Source: Agaribacterium sp. ZY112 (GTDB lineage: Bacteria; Pseudomonadota; Gammaproteobacteria; Pseudomonadales; Cellvibrionaceae). From it: a stretch of DNA of 64,000 bases. Below the pieces are notes generated by a model that was not told the DNA's origin, did no database searches, and saw only the letters and a program-made list of their open reading frames with translations. Numbering within the stretch: the first letter of the stretch is position 1; every line of letters starts with the position of its first letter. The DNA is taken from positions 2,971,001-3,035,000 of the forward strand of contig NZ_CP166840.1 in assembly GCF_041346925.1 (NCBI RefSeq), read 5' to 3'. A program made the position numbers and the translations under genes. Shown one piece after another: positions 9,133-17,672 of this stretch.

Positions 9133-9543
9133 TTACGCTAAGCGTAGTTGAATAAGTCGATTCATATAAACTCCGGCCATTGAAAGGTCTGTTATCTTTG
9201 CCTGCGGACTTATACTTGAATTAGTAGATGGCCATGGTTCCCCTTGAAAACCGTCTTCCAATTTAAGTTTGACCAATTCGTTCCCAGATGGGCCTTGGGT
9301 AACGTCACGAACGTTACTTATACGTGCTGTTTGTTCTCTGGCTTTATGGAACTGCAGTACTTCAGTTTTGGGAAGATCTTTATTGAGTTGCTCTGCAAAC
9401 TTAACTAACGAGGGTTCATTAATGATATATAGCCAGCCTAACTCGTCCTTGCCAAATCGGTTTCGGAGTACTCGTCCAAGGATTTGCCTATCGTTAACAT
9501 ACCGGTTGACTGGGTATGAGCCTCCTCCGTCATGAAAAAGCAA
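9133..9543 (-). pseudogene. C-terminal fragment of an SF2 helicase
   Basis: The piece carries RQILGRVLRN near its start, which fits helicase motif VI (QxxGRxxR) of SF2 enzymes, preceded by HDGGGSYPVN. Motifs I to V are absent. Upstream the same frame reads GASQTSL and then meets a TAA, and beyond that lies an unrelated coiled-coil relic, so the front of the gene is gone. The last residues (YMNRLIQLRLA) are encoded by the sequence just after the transposase gene, suggesting that the 3' end was also cut by the element and now borrows a stop. A functional protein is unlikely. Confidence 0.6.
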
Positions 9544-9561
9544 AGAGGTCTGCGAAGCGCC

Positions 9562-10611
9562 TTAGGTGGCCAGCGATAAGAGCAAATACCCTCCTGAGCC
9601 TGAGAGCAGTAGGTCATTATCTACTGGCCCACCAAAGTTTTTGCTTTTTTCTTCCATCAAACGCTCTACCAGCTCGTTTTTTACAGCAACTTCTGCTTCA
9701 AGTTTAGCTTGTGCCAATAGTGACTTCTCTTTCCACTCGGTTAGCGTTTCGTACTCTTTTTTGAGCGATTCCAGCCCGGAAACATAGCTTTCATTTTTTT
9801 GTATTTTATCCTCAAGCACCTTGTTTTCTGATGTCTGAGCATCAATTTGTGCTTGATGTTTACGAGATTCAGCTTGAAGTGCTGCTAGCGTTTTTTGGGC
9901 TGCACTGATCTCAGCCACTAATCGGCCGTTATCTTTGTTCAGGCTTGTAATGTCGTTTTGCTTGACGGAGAGCGTTTGGTTAAGAGCTCTAATTTCCGCT
10001 TGCAGCTGATGCAATTGCTGTTCGTGATTTCGTTGGTCTTGCTCCCTTTGCTCTTTAACGGATTGACGATAGTGGTCCATCGCGTCACGACTATGGCGAT
10101 GCCTTTCTTCTAACGAGTCGATGTGAGACTGTTTTTCCGTAACAATGGCGTTTTGCTCGGTGATGGCTTGCTTGGCTTCAGCGAGTTCAGCACCAAGTCT
10201 ATCTTCCGAGGATTTTCGTTCGCCCAACTGGACCAGCTGATCTTGAAGCGTTTCCTCTTTGGCATTGAGCGTTTTTTCCTGCGAGGCGACGATGCTTTCC
10301 AGCTCCATGATACGAGCCTTCAAAGCTTGTTCTCGGTGTTGATTTTGCTCTTTGTTGCTCCTGACAACTGAGTGCGCTTCCTGCCTCAGTGTCGCAGTGA
10401 GTTTACCTGATGGGTTCACTTAATAAGGCTTCGTCATCAAGCCTGGCTGAGGACTCTTCCTCGATTTCTTTTAGGTAGCGATGAATGGTTGATTTTGACC
10501 CGGTGTTGCCCAGCTCCACACGTATTGCGTCGATTGAGGGGTTCTCACCCCGGTTCAACAGCGTTTCTCGCGCTTCGATGACTAATGCTTTATTAATGCC
10601 GCCTCTGGCAT
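9562..10611 (-). pseudogene. KfrA/TnpT-like DNA-binding coiled-coil protein, frameshifted
   Basis: Read across two frameshifts this encodes about 350 residues. The N-terminal DNA-binding part is in one frame (10609 down to about 10415): GGINKALVIEARETLLN, then PSIDAIRVELGN and STIHRYLKEIEEE, matching the KfrA N-terminal domain. The remainder (10419-9562) is a long coiled coil rich in Gln, Glu and Lys. The start ATG at 10611 is one base out of frame with the domain (ATGCC where ATGGCC would fit). A second one-base loss occurs near 10415, after LLSEPI. Such proteins include plasmid KfrA and TnpT, the co-factor of TnpS-mediated cointegrate resolution in Tn4651-type transposons. Next to a Tn3-family transposase, TnpT is the attractive reading, but family membership alone does not separate the two. 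Confidence 0.7.
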
Positions 10612-10843
10612 AGCAGTGCCCTCAGATTATTTCATACTGTATTACGTACCACGTATATACATACTATTTTATACCTGCGTGAAATAGTTTAATAGATATA
10701 AATTAACATTAAATAATCAAGACTTATTACATGTTAGACCTAAAAACGACCCACTTTCCCTTTCATATGGTATGAAACCCCCAACCTCGGTTTAGTTTAA
10801 AGTACGGTCATAATCCCCAACTGTCGTTCAGAATGCACTGTAC

Positions 10844-10859
10844 ACTATCATTGATAGTG
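10844..10859. promoter_or_regulatory. Inverted repeat, possible operator
   Basis: CACTATCA and TGATAGTG face each other around one T (the full dyad spans 10843-10859), about 160 bases before the Crp/Fnr gene. An ATG eight bases further on opens a 24-codon frame (10868-10942) that ends at the partial dyad AAAGCCGGCTTT followed by Ts. The rest of 10612-11020 is AT-rich and shows no gene. The dyad could be an operator for the regulator downstream or for the short frame; there is no stronger evidence. Confidence 0.35.
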
Positions 10860-11020
10860 ATAATGTTATGGGTATGCGTATCTTTGAAAAGGAGGTTGAC
10901 GAAAGCAAGCTTGAAATTATCAAACAGGTTTCACAACAATGATTAAAGCCGGCTTTTTTTACCGCTGTACTCAGAAAAGCGTATTATGAAAGGCTGTCTT
11001 GATGCCGAGATTAATCGAAG

Positions 11021-11722
11021 ATGCCTTCCCCATTAGAAAACCGATTATTATCCTCAATTCCTGACGAAACTCAAATTCGTTTATTTAAGCATCTGGAACT
11101 CGTAACGCTCTCTCGGGACGACGTTATACATAAATCCGGTATCGATTTAACGCACATTTTCTTCCCGGTCGACACCATTATATCGTTGCTTTACGACTTG
11201 GCTGACGGGGCAGCGACAGAGATCGCGATGATTGGCAATGAGGGCTTGCTTGGAGTCGCGGTGTTCATGGGAGGAGAAAGCACGCCAAGTCGCGCAGTCG
11301 TTATCAAAACCGGCTACGCGTATCGCATATCCGCAAAGCGGATCAAAGACGAATTTAATCGCCATGAAGAGTTACTTGTACTTCTGTTACGTTACACTCA
11401 ATCACTTACTTCTCAAATGGCACAAACTGCGATTTGTAATCGACGCCATTCATTAAGTCAGCAGTTATGTCGCTTTATGCTCCTCTTTTTAGATCGTAGT
11501 TGCGATAATAAAATTTCCATAACTCACGATCTCATCGCACAGTTATTAGGTGTGCGACGTGAAGGCATTTCGTCCAATGCAAGTAAGTTGCAAAGTTTGG
11601 AAGCAATTGAATGCCACCGCGGGCATATCATTATAAATAATCGACTACTTCTTGAAGAGCATTGTTGTGAATGCTATCAAGCTGTTAGATTAGAATCTGA
11701 ACGCCTATTTTCAACAGTTTAA
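11021..11722 (+). CDS. Crp/Fnr-family transcription regulator
   Basis: The 233-residue protein has a cyclic-nucleotide-binding-type beta-roll at about 20-125 (DDVIHKSG, HIFFPVDTIISL, TEIAMIGNEGLLGV) and a C-terminal winged helix at about 150-215 (ITHDLIAQLLGVRREGIS as recognition region). It has none of the N-terminal Cys cluster of Fnr, so iron-sulfur oxygen sensing is unlikely. The ligand is unknown. Regulators of this subgroup often accompany stress genes in proteobacteria. Here it lies between transposon debris and the broken enzyme I-like gene, about 5 kb from the ATP-grasp gene and the stress block, which it might control. That link is inference from position only. Confidence 0.88.
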   Translation: MPSPLENRLLSSIPDETQIRLFKHLELVTLSRDDVIHKSGIDLTHIFFPVDTIISLLYDLADGAATEIAMIGNEGLLGVAVFMGGESTPSRAVVIKTGYAYRISAKRIKDEFNRHEELLVLLLRYTQSLTSQMAQTAICNRRHSLSQQLCRFMLLFLDRSCDNKISITHDLIAQLLGVRREGISSNASKLQSLEAIECHRGHIIINNRLLLEEHCCECYQAVRLESERLFSTV

Positions 11723-11763
11723 ATCGGAATTATGATTTAAATAAAACCCTTTAGAATCGAAAA

Positions 11764-12021
11764 TTAATCTTTGTCGCTATTTACTTTTCCTACCTGCAAA
11801 AACGACTTCTCCTGACTTTTAACAAACGATGTTTTTTCAAATCTAGGTGTTTTTCGAAACGGACCAAAAATATTTTTTGATTGCTCTAAGGCTGCTTGTG
11901 CTCCTGTAGGTTTTTCTGTTTCCCTCTCAAATTTCTTGATGTGAGGTAAGGTTTCCTCTTCATTCGGGTTAATGAGCGGCACGTCTATTTTTTTCTTCGT
12001 ATGGTCTCTGGGGAATAGCAT
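11764..12021 (-). CDS. Small hypothetical protein, 85 residues
   Basis: An ATG-started frame encodes a charged, Pro- and Lys-rich protein with no signal peptide or membrane helix (VPLINPNEEETLPHIKKF in the first third). I do not recognise a family. It is convergent with the Crp/Fnr gene. No strong ribosome-binding site is visible. Reality of the gene is uncertain; the composition is protein-like and there is no competing frame. Confidence 0.45.
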   Translation of the reverse strand: MLFPRDHTKKKIDVPLINPNEEETLPHIKKFERETEKPTGAQAALEQSKNIFGPFRKTPRFEKTSFVKSQEKSFLQVGKVNSDKD

Positions 12022-12366
12022 AATATTACCAACCGTTGATTTGCCTTAAGTGGTACACCTAAGGCTGAATTGTCACTATAGTGAAAAAAGTACCTGTGGT
12101 CGGTGCGCTAGCGAACCGAAGGAACAGATATTGAAAAACATTTTACTAATTCCCAATAAACGTCAAAAGATAGCAAAACAGTGTGCCAAACGTAGTGTAT
12201 AGTTGTGATGCTCACCCTAGGCAATGTCAGATATCAGCAGCGGCATGGCGAGTGTTAATGTGAGGGAGTTAATGGCTTGTATGGAACGCGTAGAATATTG
12301 ATTAACAACAGCGAAGTGTTGCGATTATCAATTATTTTCTCCCTAGAGTATCACAACATTTGTCGC
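12022..12366. other. Non-coding gap
   Basis: No coding frame, RNA structure or repeat is evident. Its left part must carry the promoter of the 85-residue gene if that gene is real. Its right part begins directly after the stop of the enzyme I-like pseudogene. Confidence 0.4.
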
Positions 12367-13967
12367 TTACAAATTAGATACACACTTGCAACCACGGATT
12401 GCGTCTTTAACTGTCGGAATTAAAGGCCCGGCAACGCTCAAGGTTCGTATTCCGCACTGTAGCAGCCTGGTAATGTGTTCCGGTCGGCCTGCAAGTTCGC
12501 CACAGAGAGAAAGCGGAACGTTTGGCACATCACTATGAGTTATTTCCAATAAGCGGAATATGACCTGCGACACATTGTTAAAGTAGCACCCCACTGCCGC
12601 ATCCTCGCGATCAGCAGCAAATGTATACTGCGTTAGATCGTTGCTACCAAAACTCAGAAAATCAACATGCTTAGTAACCTCTATGGCCGAAAGCGCCGCA
12701 GCGGGGGGTTCTATCATCGCACCCAGTTTGGGAAGCGATAATACCTGGCGCTCTGTCCCCAGCTCTATGAACATATTTTTCACCATGAGAATCAACACAC
12801 AGATATCGAACTCTGTGGCAAGATCAAGTACCGCATGCACCTGCGTTTTTAGCAGCTCGGGGTATGCCCTAAGCAAGCGAATACCCCGTCGCCCCAGGGC
12901 TGGATTTGTTTCAGCCAGAAAACCCAAAAATGGCAGCGGTTTATCGGCACCGATATCCAGAAGCCGTACGCAAACACTGCGACCTCTTGCCGCTGCCAAT
13001 GTCTCTCGCATCTCGTTGACAAGTTCTTCCCTGCTGGGAGGAGTAGAGCGTCCCAGGTAAGCCTGTTCGATACGGTATAAACCTATGCCTTCCGCACCAT
13101 TGGATATTGCTCTTTCAGTATCCTCACGACAACCGACATTGGCAAACACCGAGATTTCAATACCATCTTTTGTCACAGCAGGTCGCCGAGCGTGTTCGCG
13201 CGCTGCTTGTAAAGCACGTGATTTGTTATCAGTCTTTTTCTGAAAAGCTTGAGTTTGGCTCAAGGAAGGTCGAAGAGTGACTAAACCGGCGTCCGCATCC
13301 ACTAAGGCCAATGCGCCATCCGATACAATGTTAATAAATCAGCGAATCCTGAAATGGCAGAAAGTCCTATCTCTCGGGCAAACAAAGCCGCATGGGAACC
13401 GACACTACCATATTCCATAAGCACGGCTGAGATCGGTCTGCTGGCGAGAAAAATTGTGTCAGAGGGTAGTAAACGGGAGGTGGTAAGCACACAAGCATCG
13501 GGAATGTTATCCAAGGGGTGAACGGTAATTCCGGCCAATGCGTTGCGTAAACGAATCGAAAGATCACGCATATCGTCACCTTTGTCTAGGGCGATTTGCG
13601 ATTCCATGAGCAAAAACCGTTTTTCCCATCGCAAGAACACGGTTTTCACTGCACTGCTCGCACTGACTAAGTTGTCAATGATTTCCTTTCACAACTCCAA
13701 TCGCAAAGCCGTATCATTCACCATGAGTTGGTGCGCCCCAAACACTTCCGCAAGCCTTGCATCAATTTCTTGCTCCACCCGTTCTGCCAGTAGGAATAAC
13801 TCTTCAGAAATACTCGCAGTAGCACCGTCAAGGCGTGATAATTCCTCTTCTGTGTCGTATTGACGATAACTGTTTTTGTCAGAACTCTCGGGTGCGTCTA
13901 TTGCCCCCAACATACCGTGATGGACATGGATTAATCCCTTATCAAGGCCGGGAGAGAGGTTTTCCCT
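12367..13967 (-). pseudogene. PTS enzyme I-like phosphoenolpyruvate phosphotransferase, decayed
   Basis: Read together, the fragments make a nearly complete PEP-utilising enzyme. The N terminus begins near 13967 (NLSPGLDKGLIHVHHG), followed by the helical HPr-binding-like region down to 13689. The phospho-His domain (GSVGSHAALFAREIG, His intact) lies at 13649-13302. The PEP-binding barrel is in 13311-12367 (GIGLYRIEQAYLG, RLLDIGADKPLPFLG, NPALGRRGIRLL, LSFGSNDLTQYTF, LCGELAG). The gene is broken by an in-frame TGA at 13691-13689, by a frameshift at about 13305 and by loss of its start. Enzyme I normally passes phosphate from PEP to HPr. No HPr or EII genes are here. The conserved motifs suggest recent inactivation. 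Confidence 0.8.
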
Positions 13968-14122
13968 TTATTATCAAAGGCTGCTCCGATGAATAACGAC
14001 TGTGTTATCGTGATCATCTTCGTCCATAGTTTTCTCTTTACGTTAATCACCTTCATTCGTTTTTTATAAAACGCTTGGATTTTTTCGCTCGCCTGTAGCT
14101 GATTGCCTATCGAACCAAGAAT

Positions 14123-14992
14123 CTATCGATTTTCATTTACTGTACACAAGCCATTGTGCTGTCGAAACCCAGGGTCACAACGCCAGGTGCTACCCGAATA
14201 ATCAATATGCGCATTCACTGGAACGTTTATTGCGATGCAGTTATTAGCAGATTTTTTGAAACCGCGATCACACTGCCAATTATTGCCCGAATCATTTAAA
14301 TAGCTATTTTGGGTGAGCACAATCTTTCGGCAGCTCTTGTCTTCTTTATAGTAACCGCGATCACACTGCCAGTTTCTACCGTAGCGGTCGAGAAAAGCAT
14401 TTTCGGGTATTTCTATTTCAGTACAAGCGCCATTTTCTTCTTGGTAACCAAGAAGACATTCCCAACCTTTGTCATAAGCAGAATTGGTAGCATAACCATT
14501 GGTAGGTATGATAATCGCCAAACAATTTGATTCGCCCCTCCGATAACCGTGTTTACAACTCCAGCCGAGCCCATTGCTGGAATGCTCTAACAAGCCGTGT
14601 TCGGGTACATCAATTTTGGTACATCGATTTTTATCTTCTCGATAGCTACGCTCACATTCCCAGCCTTTTCCGTATTGCGCATCAATTAAGTGCGCGTTTT
14701 CTGGCACATCTATTAGCCCGCAAAGCTCTTTTTCTTTTTTATAGCCTCGCTGACATCGCCAACTTCGTCCATTAGACTCAAGATAGGCATTAGCGGGTAT
14801 TGCTATAGCGACGCATTTTTCATTGCTGTTACTAAACCCACGATTGCATGTCCAATTATCACTGTATGATCTTGTATGTGAGTTTGGAGGGTTTTCTGAG
14901 GATTTTATGTCCTGCGATAACAGGCTGTTCGAAAAAAACATTATGGCGGCGGTGATAGTGATAATTGCCTTTTTATTTCGGTGTGTATTCAT
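14123..14992 (-). CDS. Secreted Cys-rich protein with eight W-x-C repeats
   Basis: A signal peptide (ITITAAIMFFSNSLLSQ, about 10-26) precedes eight tandem units of about 30-33 residues starting at Trp47. Each reads W-x-C-x-x-G/S-F/Y, then a charged stretch, a second Cys, I/V-P and N-A/G. Examples are WQCDRGYYKEDKSC and WRCQRGYKKEKELC. Each unit has exactly two Cys, so one disulfide per unit is likely after export. The tandem order suggests an extended, rigid extracellular rod. I recognise the repeat as one seen in secreted proteins of aquatic gammaproteobacteria but can give it no function. It is followed on the same strand, 64 bases upstream of its ATG, by the ATP-grasp gene's end, so the two may be co-transcribed (ligase first). 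Confidence 0.75.
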   Translation of the reverse strand: MNTHRNKKAIITITAAIMFFSNSLLSQDIKSSENPPNSHTRSYSDNWTCNRGFSNSNEKCVAIAIPANAYLESNGRSWRCQRGYKKEKELCGLIDVPENAHLIDAQYGKGWECERSYREDKNRCTKIDVPEHGLLEHSSNGLGWSCKHGYRRGESNCLAIIIPTNGYATNSAYDKGWECLLGYQEENGACTEIEIPENAFLDRYGRNWQCDRGYYKEDKSCRKIVLTQNSYLNDSGNNWQCDRGFKKSANNCIAINVPVNAHIDYSGSTWRCDPGFRQHNGLCTVNENR

Positions 14993-15056
14993 TTGCGCAT
15001 ACTCAATTTTAAGGTCTTTGTTATTACCAATAAATATCCCAAATAAATTGGAGCGA

Positions 15057-16076
15057 TTAAGTAAGTGCCAAATCCCCCTGGTGATAAGAAAATAGGTGCG
15101 TACGCTGCATTGCTTTTAGTTCTTTACCGAGGCAGTAATTGACCATATGGGCAACGGTTTGGTCATAAGATAAACCACGATCCATTCTGCAAGCTTCAGG
15201 AAAATAACTGGAACCGGCGGTCATTCCCGGAACTAGATTAACCTCCATAAAAAAACACCTTCCATCGGCATTTGATTTGATATCGATCCGAGCAAAACCC
15301 TCAATACCCAAACCAATAAACACTTCAGAGGCGATCTTTCGTACTTTGTTGCGTACTTTTATGTCCGATATTATTTTGAGAACTTCAATATTTTTAGTTT
15401 TAATGTTCCCACTGAGTATTCGGAGATCTCGATTCGATTTTGGTGGTACGATTTCAATCGCAGCATCTAGCAGTTCTCCAGATTGGGTTGTGATCATTGC
15501 GACGGTATATTCTTTACCGGTTAATAATTCTTCAGCGAGAATGGGTTGACCATAGGATTTTTGTAATGATAATGTTTTACTCTCGAATTCTTCAAAAGAC
15601 TGAACAAATGACGCTTCGTCAATGCCATTGCCGTTGGCTGCTCCGTTGGGTTTAAGAAATAAAGGGTAGTTAAGCGGTAGCGCTTCATCTCGTTGAAATT
15701 GACCTACTGATGCCGTAAAGAATGCCGCAGTTGAAATGTTCTTTTCACGTAAATGAAGTTTTGCCAATATTTTGTCCGAATCGAATTGAAGTATATCTTT
15801 TGATGAACCGGAATAGGCAATCGCGTGATTTTCAAAATATTCCGATAACCAGATATTGTCACCCTTTTCCATTGGGATGTACTTAACCGCGAGGAGAACT
15901 AAGTCTGGCTTTCGTTTTATAACGCGCTCCAAATCAGCTAATGACTCACACGAGACTATTCGACCGTTGTGCCCCATTTTTTGAATTGAACTTAAAACGT
16001 TCTGGCATGTGTTAAGGCTACCAAAGCCGGTTTCTTTGAGTGTTTCGTTGGGTGCAGTGATGATTTCAATATTCAT
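15057..16076 (-). CDS. D-Ala-D-Ala ligase-like ATP-grasp enzyme
   Basis: The start at 16076 is chosen because AAAGGG lies eight bases before it and because the truncated paralogue at 25036 starts at the same residue (MNIEIITAPNE against MKIELITTPNQ). The 339-residue protein shows an ATP-grasp fold: YPLFLKPNGAANGNG at about 160-175 (glycine-rich loop), EELLTGKEYTVAM, and the Ddl-type signature MEVNLVPGMTAGSSY near 297 with the Mg-binding Glu and Asn. It lacks the C-terminal details that would prove D-Ala specificity. It could ligate amino acids, peptides or another carboxylate. It precedes the W-x-C repeat gene on the same strand. A partial duplicate lies 9 kb away, on the other side of the nhaA-hflK block. 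Confidence 0.78.
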   Translation of the reverse strand: MNIEIITAPNETLKETGFGSLNTCQNVLSSIQKMGHNGRIVSCESLADLERVIKRKPDLVLLAVKYIPMEKGDNIWLSEYFENHAIAYSGSSKDILQFDSDKILAKLHLREKNISTAAFFTASVGQFQRDEALPLNYPLFLKPNGAANGNGIDEASFVQSFEEFESKTLSLQKSYGQPILAEELLTGKEYTVAMITTQSGELLDAAIEIVPPKSNRDLRILSGNIKTKNIEVLKIISDIKVRNKVRKIASEVFIGLGIEGFARIDIKSNADGRCFFMEVNLVPGMTAGSSYFPEACRMDRGLSYDQTVAHMVNYCLGKELKAMQRTHLFSYHQGDLALT

Positions 16077-16225
16077 AGTGATCCCTTTACGTTTATATAG
16101 CAAGTGTATGGGCGCTGGAATTGATAATATCGAGGCCAAGGGCCGCGCGAAGGGGGAGGGAAACGGGCGTCAATAGACACTAGATGAAAGCAATGATCAG
16201 CAAGCCAGTATGGGCTTTATTTTTG
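15840..16225 (-). repeat. Copy A of the duplicated ATP-grasp 5' region
   Basis: This stretch covers the first 80 or so codons of the ligase gene and about 150 bases before it. It pairs with 24799-25185. Shared words include CCGATAACCA, TTAACCGCGAGGA, GCTGGAA(T/C)TGATAA and GAAGCAATG. Both copies have the same orientation, so they are direct repeats. Confidence 0.8.
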
Positions 16226-16328
16226 AGCCTGTATACTCTATATTGTCGAGTATTTCTCACAAATGGTAGGCAGCAATCTTTAACAGACTCTTCAGAGGTT
16301 TTTGAAGAGGTGTAGCAGGCAGTTTTCG

Positions 16329-17672
16329 CTAAATTTGGGAATTTTTAGGCTGCGTAAAAAACCTTAGTAAGATTAACCCCATCAGAGCGGAGAAGGCTGA
16401 CGCACATAAAATACCCAGTTTCGCGGCACTAAGTTGCTCTGGGCTATAGGCTAAGTTAGCAATAAACAAGGCCATGGTAAACCCAATACCCGCCAATATC
16501 CCGCCAGCAAAAATCGCTCGCCAAGGTAAATCCTTTGGTAACGTTGCGATATGCAACTGAACGGCTATCCAACTGAATAAAACCACGCCAGCAGGTTTAC
16601 CTAATACAAACCCGAGAAATACGGCCAGTGTTACAGGCGCCGTAAAATCCGTCCCCGTCAGAGGAATACCCGCGTTAGCGAAGGCAAACAACGGCATGAC
16701 AACAAAGCCCACCCAAGGATGAAGCATTATCTCCAGGCGTTCGACCGGGGAAAGCGCTTCACGCGCTGCCGCTTCAGCTGTTTTCAATACTTGGCGATCC
16801 AGCGTATCACCACTCCAATGATCACCAGGGGGATATGCTACAACGCAGTCCATAATGGTGTGTAAGCGATCGTCGTTGACCCATTTATGGGTTGGGGTCA
16901 TCAATCCAAGAATGATTCCGGTGACTGTGGGGTGAATACCCGATGCATCCACGACCATCCAAATCAAGCCACCCACGATAAAAAACAAGGTGATGCTACG
17001 GACACCGATCAACGCCATAGCTTTAACGACAACAAACCCAAGCAGGGCCGCCCCAATCGCAAGCCAATGGATATGATCGTTATAACCAACGGCCACGACA
17101 ATAATGGCACCAATATCATCCACGATAGCCAACGACAACATAAAGACACGCAAGCTTTTAGGAATTCGTGTTCCCAACAAAGCCAGGCAACCGATCACGA
17201 AGGCTGTGTCTGTTGCCATGACCGTTCCCCAACCCTGCTGACCAGGCTCACCAAACTGGAAATAGAGGTAAATAGACGCGGGGAGCAGCATACCTCCAAT
17301 GGCCGCTGAAATAGATAGTATCGCTAATCGGGGGCTGCGCAATTCCCCCAGTACCATCTCACGCTTGAGTTCCAGCGCAATTAAAAAGAAAAAAAGAGTC
17401 ATCACAGCATCATTAATCCATGCGTGTAAAGACCGCTCAAACTCAACAGAGCCTATATTAACGCCGATGGAGATATGCCATAAGCGGTTAAACCATTCAC
17501 TATAGGGTGAATTTGCCAGGTATAGAGCTGCCAGTGCAGTCATCAATAATACGGCACCCGCTGCGGCTTCAATTTTGAGAAAGCGCGAAACGGGTTGAAT
17601 CAACCAGTCGATACGTGCCTTAGGCAGCTGAGTAGGATGGCCGCGCCCAATACCAGTCGACTTATGGTTCAT
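16329..17672 (-). CDS. nhaA: Na+/H+ antiporter NhaA
   Basis: The start at 17672 (ATG AAC CAT AAG) overlaps the fumC stop by 11 bases; an upstream extension to 17807 would be a fumC shadow. The 447-residue inner-membrane protein has about 12 hydrophobic helices. It carries NhaA signatures: FFFLIALELKREM, TDTAFVIGCLALLG and SLAIVDDIGAIIVV, whose paired Asp corresponds to the ion-binding site of E. coli NhaA. A hydrophilic loop between about 290 and 345 (KWVNDDRLH to EALSPVERLE) is typical of the longer NhaA type. NhaA exports Na+ in exchange for H+ and protects against salt and alkaline pH. It is the last gene of the acnA-fumC-nhaA run. Confidence 0.95.
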   Translation of the reverse strand: MNHKSTGIGRGHPTQLPKARIDWLIQPVSRFLKIEAAAGAVLLMTALAALYLANSPYSEWFNRLWHISIGVNIGSVEFERSLHAWINDAVMTLFFFLIALELKREMVLGELRSPRLAILSISAAIGGMLLPASIYLYFQFGEPGQQGWGTVMATDTAFVIGCLALLGTRIPKSLRVFMLSLAIVDDIGAIIVVAVGYNDHIHWLAIGAALLGFVVVKAMALIGVRSITLFFIVGGLIWMVVDASGIHPTVTGIILGLMTPTHKWVNDDRLHTIMDCVVAYPPGDHWSGDTLDRQVLKTAEAAAREALSPVERLEIMLHPWVGFVVMPLFAFANAGIPLTGTDFTAPVTLAVFLGFVLGKPAGVVLFSWIAVQLHIATLPKDLPWRAIFAGGILAGIGFTMALFIANLAYSPEQLSAAKLGILCASAFSALMGLILLRFFTQPKNSQI

